Below, piece after piece: positions 5,857 to 8,351 of a DNA stretch of 8,351 nt. Location of the stretch: NCBI GenBank assembly GCA_009921785.1, contig RFXE01000069.1, forward strand, positions 1 through 8,351, read 5' to 3'. Under the pieces are notes generated by a model, which worked only from the letters and a program-made list of their open reading frames with translations, had not been told where the DNA came from and did not search any database. Every line of letters starts with the position of its first letter. Position 1 is the first letter of the stretch. Both the position numbers and the translations under genes were made by a program. The DNA comes from Alphaproteobacteria bacterium. GTDB taxonomy: Bacteria > Pseudomonadota > Alphaproteobacteria > Rhizobiales > Beijerinckiaceae.

Positions 5857-6459
5857 ATGCTCTCTCTTGCCTTTCATCGGCTTATCATGCCGATTATTGC
5901 GATGACGCTTGTTGTCGTCGCGTCGAATGTTCTCGTTCAATATCCTTTCACGCCTTTTGATCTCGGTGATTATCTCACTTGGGGCGCGTTTACTTATCCG
6001 GTCGCCTTTCTCGTCACTGATTTGACCAATCGCCGTTATGGCCCGCGCGTGGCGCGGCAGCTTGTGATTGCCGGTTTTGCTGTCGCTGTTGTGCTTTCGA
6101 TTTGGCTTGCAACACCGCGCATTGCGTTGGCTTCCGGCACGGCGTTTCTTGTGGGCCAATTGCTCGACATCACTGTGTTCAACCGCTTACGTCGACAAGC
6201 CTGGTGGCGCGCTCCCTTCGTGGGCAGCGTCATTGGCTCAGCGCTTGATACGATACTCTTTTTCTCGCTCGCTTTTGCAGGCGATCCCGAAATGTCGGGG
6301 CCTGTGAATTTGTTCGGCACTGATGTGATGCTTTGGCAAAGCCTCGCCGTGTTTGATTTCTCGGTAAAAATGCTCATCGCGCTGATTGCGCTTCTGCCTT
6401 ATGGCGCATTGATGAGCGTGATCTTGCCGATGGAACGCGCGGAAAAAGCGAGCGTCTAA
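5857..6459 (+). CDS. yhhQ: Queuosine precursor transporter (Vut_1/YhhQ family)
   Basis: This is an integral inner-membrane protein of 200 residues. Characterised YhhQ relatives import the queuosine precursors preQ0 and preQ1, used to build the modified base at tRNA position 34. Family features are visible: DLTNRRYG at 55-62, ASGTAFLVGQLLDITVFNRLR at 92-112 and the adjacent WWRAPFVGSVIGSALDTILFF at 116-136, which together form the Vut_1 signature. Hydrophobic segments lie at about 10-28, 40-54, 66-86, 88-107, 121-141 and 164-186, consistent with six membrane helices. The length is normal for the family. The ATG at 5857 has AAGGA seven bases upstream. The gene follows rpmB on the same strand by 102 bp and is convergent with cobT, with only three bases between stop codons. 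Its codons are richer in T/A third positions than rpmB. The substrate is inferred from family membership. Confidence 0.88.
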   Translation: MLSLAFHRLIMPIIAMTLVVVASNVLVQYPFTPFDLGDYLTWGAFTYPVAFLVTDLTNRRYGPRVARQLVIAGFAVAVVLSIWLATPRIALASGTAFLVGQLLDITVFNRLRRQAWWRAPFVGSVIGSALDTILFFSLAFAGDPEMSGPVNLFGTDVMLWQSLAVFDFSVKMLIALIALLPYGALMSVILPMERAEKASV

Positions 6460-6462
6460 GAA

Positions 6463-8343
6463 TTACGCCGCGCGGCGTTTGTCGCCCGGAGTTGTATCGT
6501 CAAAAAGCTCGGCGAGTTTTTCAGTCATCGCGCCGCCCAATTCTTCTGCATCAACAATCGTGACAGCGCGCTTGTAATAGCGCGTGACATCATGGCCGAT
6601 GCCAATGGCGATCAATTCAACCGGCGAGCGATTTTCGATTTCATCGATCACGAAGCGCAAATGCTTTTCAAGATAATTGCCCGGGTTCACCGAGAGCGTT
6701 GAATCATCAACCGGCGCGCCATCAGAAATCATCATCAAAATTTTGCGTTGCTCAGGACGCGCGATGAGACGCTTATGCGCCCAGTCGAGTGCTTCGCCGT
6801 CGATATTTTCTTTGAGCAAACCTTCGCGCATCATCAGGCCGAGATTTTTGCGTGCACGACGCCAAGGCGCATCCGCAGCCTTGTAGATGATGTGACGCAA
6901 ATCATTGAGACGGCCCGGCATATTCGGCTTGCCTGATTGCAACCAGAATTCGCGTGATTGTCCGCCCTTCCAGGCGCGCGTTGTAAAGCCCAGAATTTCT
7001 GTCTTCACACCGCAACGCTCAAGCGTGCGTGCAAGAATATCTGCGCATGTTGCCGCAACCGAAATCGGACGCCCACGCATCGATCCTGAATTATCGATAA
7101 GCAGCGTGACAACCGTATCACGGAAATTTGTATCCTTCTCGCGCTTGAACGAGAGCGGCTGATAGGGATCAATGATGATGCGGGTGAGGCGCGCGGGATC
7201 AAGCGCCCCTTCTTCAAGATCAAATTCCCAGGCACGATTTTGTTGCGCCATCAAACGGCGTTGCAAACGGTTTGCGAGCCGCGCCACTACGCCGGAGAGA
7301 TGGCTGATCTGTTTATCGAGATAGGCGCGTAAGCGCGTGAGCTCTTCGGCATCACACAGTTCTTCAGCGCCGATTGTTTCATCGTGTTTGGTCGAGAAGA
7401 CCTTGTAATCGGAAACAGCTTTTTCAGGACGCGTAGGCGGTGGCGGACGGGGGGTGTTATCGGACTCATCCGTTTCCGGCATGTCGTCCTCATCCATTTG
7501 ATCATCTGTTGGCCCATCTTCGGCGTCGGCCATGCCTTCTTCGGTTTCAGCGTCTGAGTCTTCTGCAGCGCTTGATTCCGTTTCTTCGCTTGAGGCTTGT
7601 TCTTCTTTCTCGCCGCTTTCTTGCTCTTCGCTCTCGCCTTCGGATTGTTGTTCTTCGTCCTCGTTATTGTCGTCACTATCGCCCTCGGCCTCTTCGGCCA
7701 TATCGAGCTTTACGAGCACTTCACGAATAACACGCGCAAAGGCGCGCTGATCATTAATATGATTTTCAAGACCGTCGAGACTCGCGCCGGCCTTTGTTTC
7801 AATGAAGGGACGCCATAGATCGACAAGCTTTTGCGCAGCTGGTGGCGGTGCGGACCCCGTCAATCTCTCACGCACCATCATCGCCAGCGCTTCTTCAATC
7901 GGCGCATCGGCAACATCAGTGACCTGATCAAAATTGCCGCGATGATATTTGTCATCAAGCATTGCGGTGAGATTGGCGGCTACGCCTTCCATGCGGCGGG
8001 CACCAATTGATTCACAACGAGCCTGTTCAATCGCATCATAAACGGCACGCGCTGTTTGTCCGCCGGGCAAAAGCCTGCGATGGACCGAGTCATTGTGGCA
8101 AGAGAGCCGCAACGCCATCGAGTCCGCGTGCCCGCGCAAAATCGCTGCGTCTTGCGCCGTCATCTTTCGAGGCGGTTCAGGCAAGCGCGCACGGTCGCCT
8201 AATAAAGCGGGACGATCATTTGCGAAACTGACATCGAGTTCGGTCTTACCCGAAATCGCACGCATCGTGCCGATAACCGCGCGTTTAAACGGTTCAGCAG
8301 GCGCCTCTTTTGGCGATGATGGTTTGCGATTGGATGTCGACAC
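6463..8343 (-). CDS. cobT: Aerobic cobaltochelatase subunit CobT
   Basis: CobT works with CobS (an AAA+ ATPase) and CobN to insert cobalt into hydrogenobyrinic acid a,c-diamide in the oxygen-dependent cobalamin pathway, in the cytoplasm. The 626-residue protein begins with the family-like block EPFKRAVIGTMRAISG (17-32) and ELDVSFANDRPALLGDRARLPEPP (35-58). An acidic linker rich in Glu, Asp and Ser (about 216-298) and a proline run (299-305) follow. The C-terminal von Willebrand A-type domain carries the metal-dependent adhesion motif DNSGS at 417-421, with further candidate residues in GFTT (452-455) and SDGAP (540-544). Length is usual for CobT. The start is a GTG at 8343, preceded by GAGGA only three bases away; it agrees with the family's N-terminus, and the next Met (27) would remove conserved sequence. 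The promoter, and probably cobS, lie beyond the right edge. Confidence 0.95.
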   Translation of the reverse strand: MSTSNRKPSSPKEAPAEPFKRAVIGTMRAISGKTELDVSFANDRPALLGDRARLPEPPRKMTAQDAAILRGHADSMALRLSCHNDSVHRRLLPGGQTARAVYDAIEQARCESIGARRMEGVAANLTAMLDDKYHRGNFDQVTDVADAPIEEALAMMVRERLTGSAPPPAAQKLVDLWRPFIETKAGASLDGLENHINDQRAFARVIREVLVKLDMAEEAEGDSDDNNEDEEQQSEGESEEQESGEKEEQASSEETESSAAEDSDAETEEGMADAEDGPTDDQMDEDDMPETDESDNTPRPPPPTRPEKAVSDYKVFSTKHDETIGAEELCDAEELTRLRAYLDKQISHLSGVVARLANRLQRRLMAQQNRAWEFDLEEGALDPARLTRIIIDPYQPLSFKREKDTNFRDTVVTLLIDNSGSMRGRPISVAATCADILARTLERCGVKTEILGFTTRAWKGGQSREFWLQSGKPNMPGRLNDLRHIIYKAADAPWRRARKNLGLMMREGLLKENIDGEALDWAHKRLIARPEQRKILMMISDGAPVDDSTLSVNPGNYLEKHLRFVIDEIENRSPVELIAIGIGHDVTRYYKRAVTIVDAEELGGAMTEKLAELFDDTTPGDKRRAA

Positions 8344-8351
8344 TGGTCCTC

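Noticed and set aside
7287..7750. Long alternative frames over the cobT acidic linker, including a Ser-rich + strand frame and a Lys-rich - strand frame
   Set aside because: The repetitive Glu/Asp/Ser codons of the linker leave the other frames free of stops; the translations are low-complexity shadows.

Overview
The window looks like chromosomal DNA from an alphaproteobacterium, most likely of the Hyphomicrobiales/Rhizobiales type. The main reasons are a CobT subunit of the aerobic (CobNST) cobaltochelatase, a Suv3-like helicase with the long acidic/basic C-terminal extension seen in that class, a DUF3108 envelope protein, and an L28 beginning MSRRCELSGKAV. I see no rRNA, tRNA, CRISPR array, transposase or prophage gene.

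Layout: (1) 2-961, + strand, 3' part of a large MscS-family mechanosensitive channel, cut by the left edge. (2) 986-4069, - strand, Suv3-like DExH-type RNA helicase, convergent with the channel across a 24-bp gap that holds a terminator-like hairpin. (3) 4070-4368, a 299-bp gap with two exact copies of a 16-bp near-palindrome. (4) 4369-5214, - strand, DUF3108 protein with a signal peptide. (5) 5215-5466, the divergent DUF3108/rpmB region, with a good sigma-70-type promoter for rpmB and a structured leader that also encodes a possible 16-residue peptide. (6) 5467-5754, + strand, rpmB (L28). (7) 5755-5856, a gap with two near-identical 18-bp hairpin-forming repeats. (8) 5857-6459, + strand, Vut_1/YhhQ-type queuosine precursor transporter. 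(9) 6463-8343, - strand, cobT, nearly complete in the window and convergent with the transporter across 3 bp.

The genes are a housekeeping neighbourhood rather than one pathway: translation (L28), tRNA modification (queuosine precursor uptake), RNA metabolism (helicase), the envelope (DUF3108, MscS) and cobalamin synthesis (CobT). rpmB, DUF3108, the helicase and cobT are often neighbours in alphaproteobacteria, so much of the layout is ordinary. The transporter between rpmB and cobT, and the MscS gene where an S4/ferredoxin/CarD cluster is often found beyond the helicase, look like local rearrangements.

I do not see a new defence or biosynthetic system. The most interesting unexplained signals are non-coding: the repeated palindrome upstream of the helicase, the rpmB leader with its mini-ORF and competing hairpins, and the repeated hairpin upstream of the transporter.
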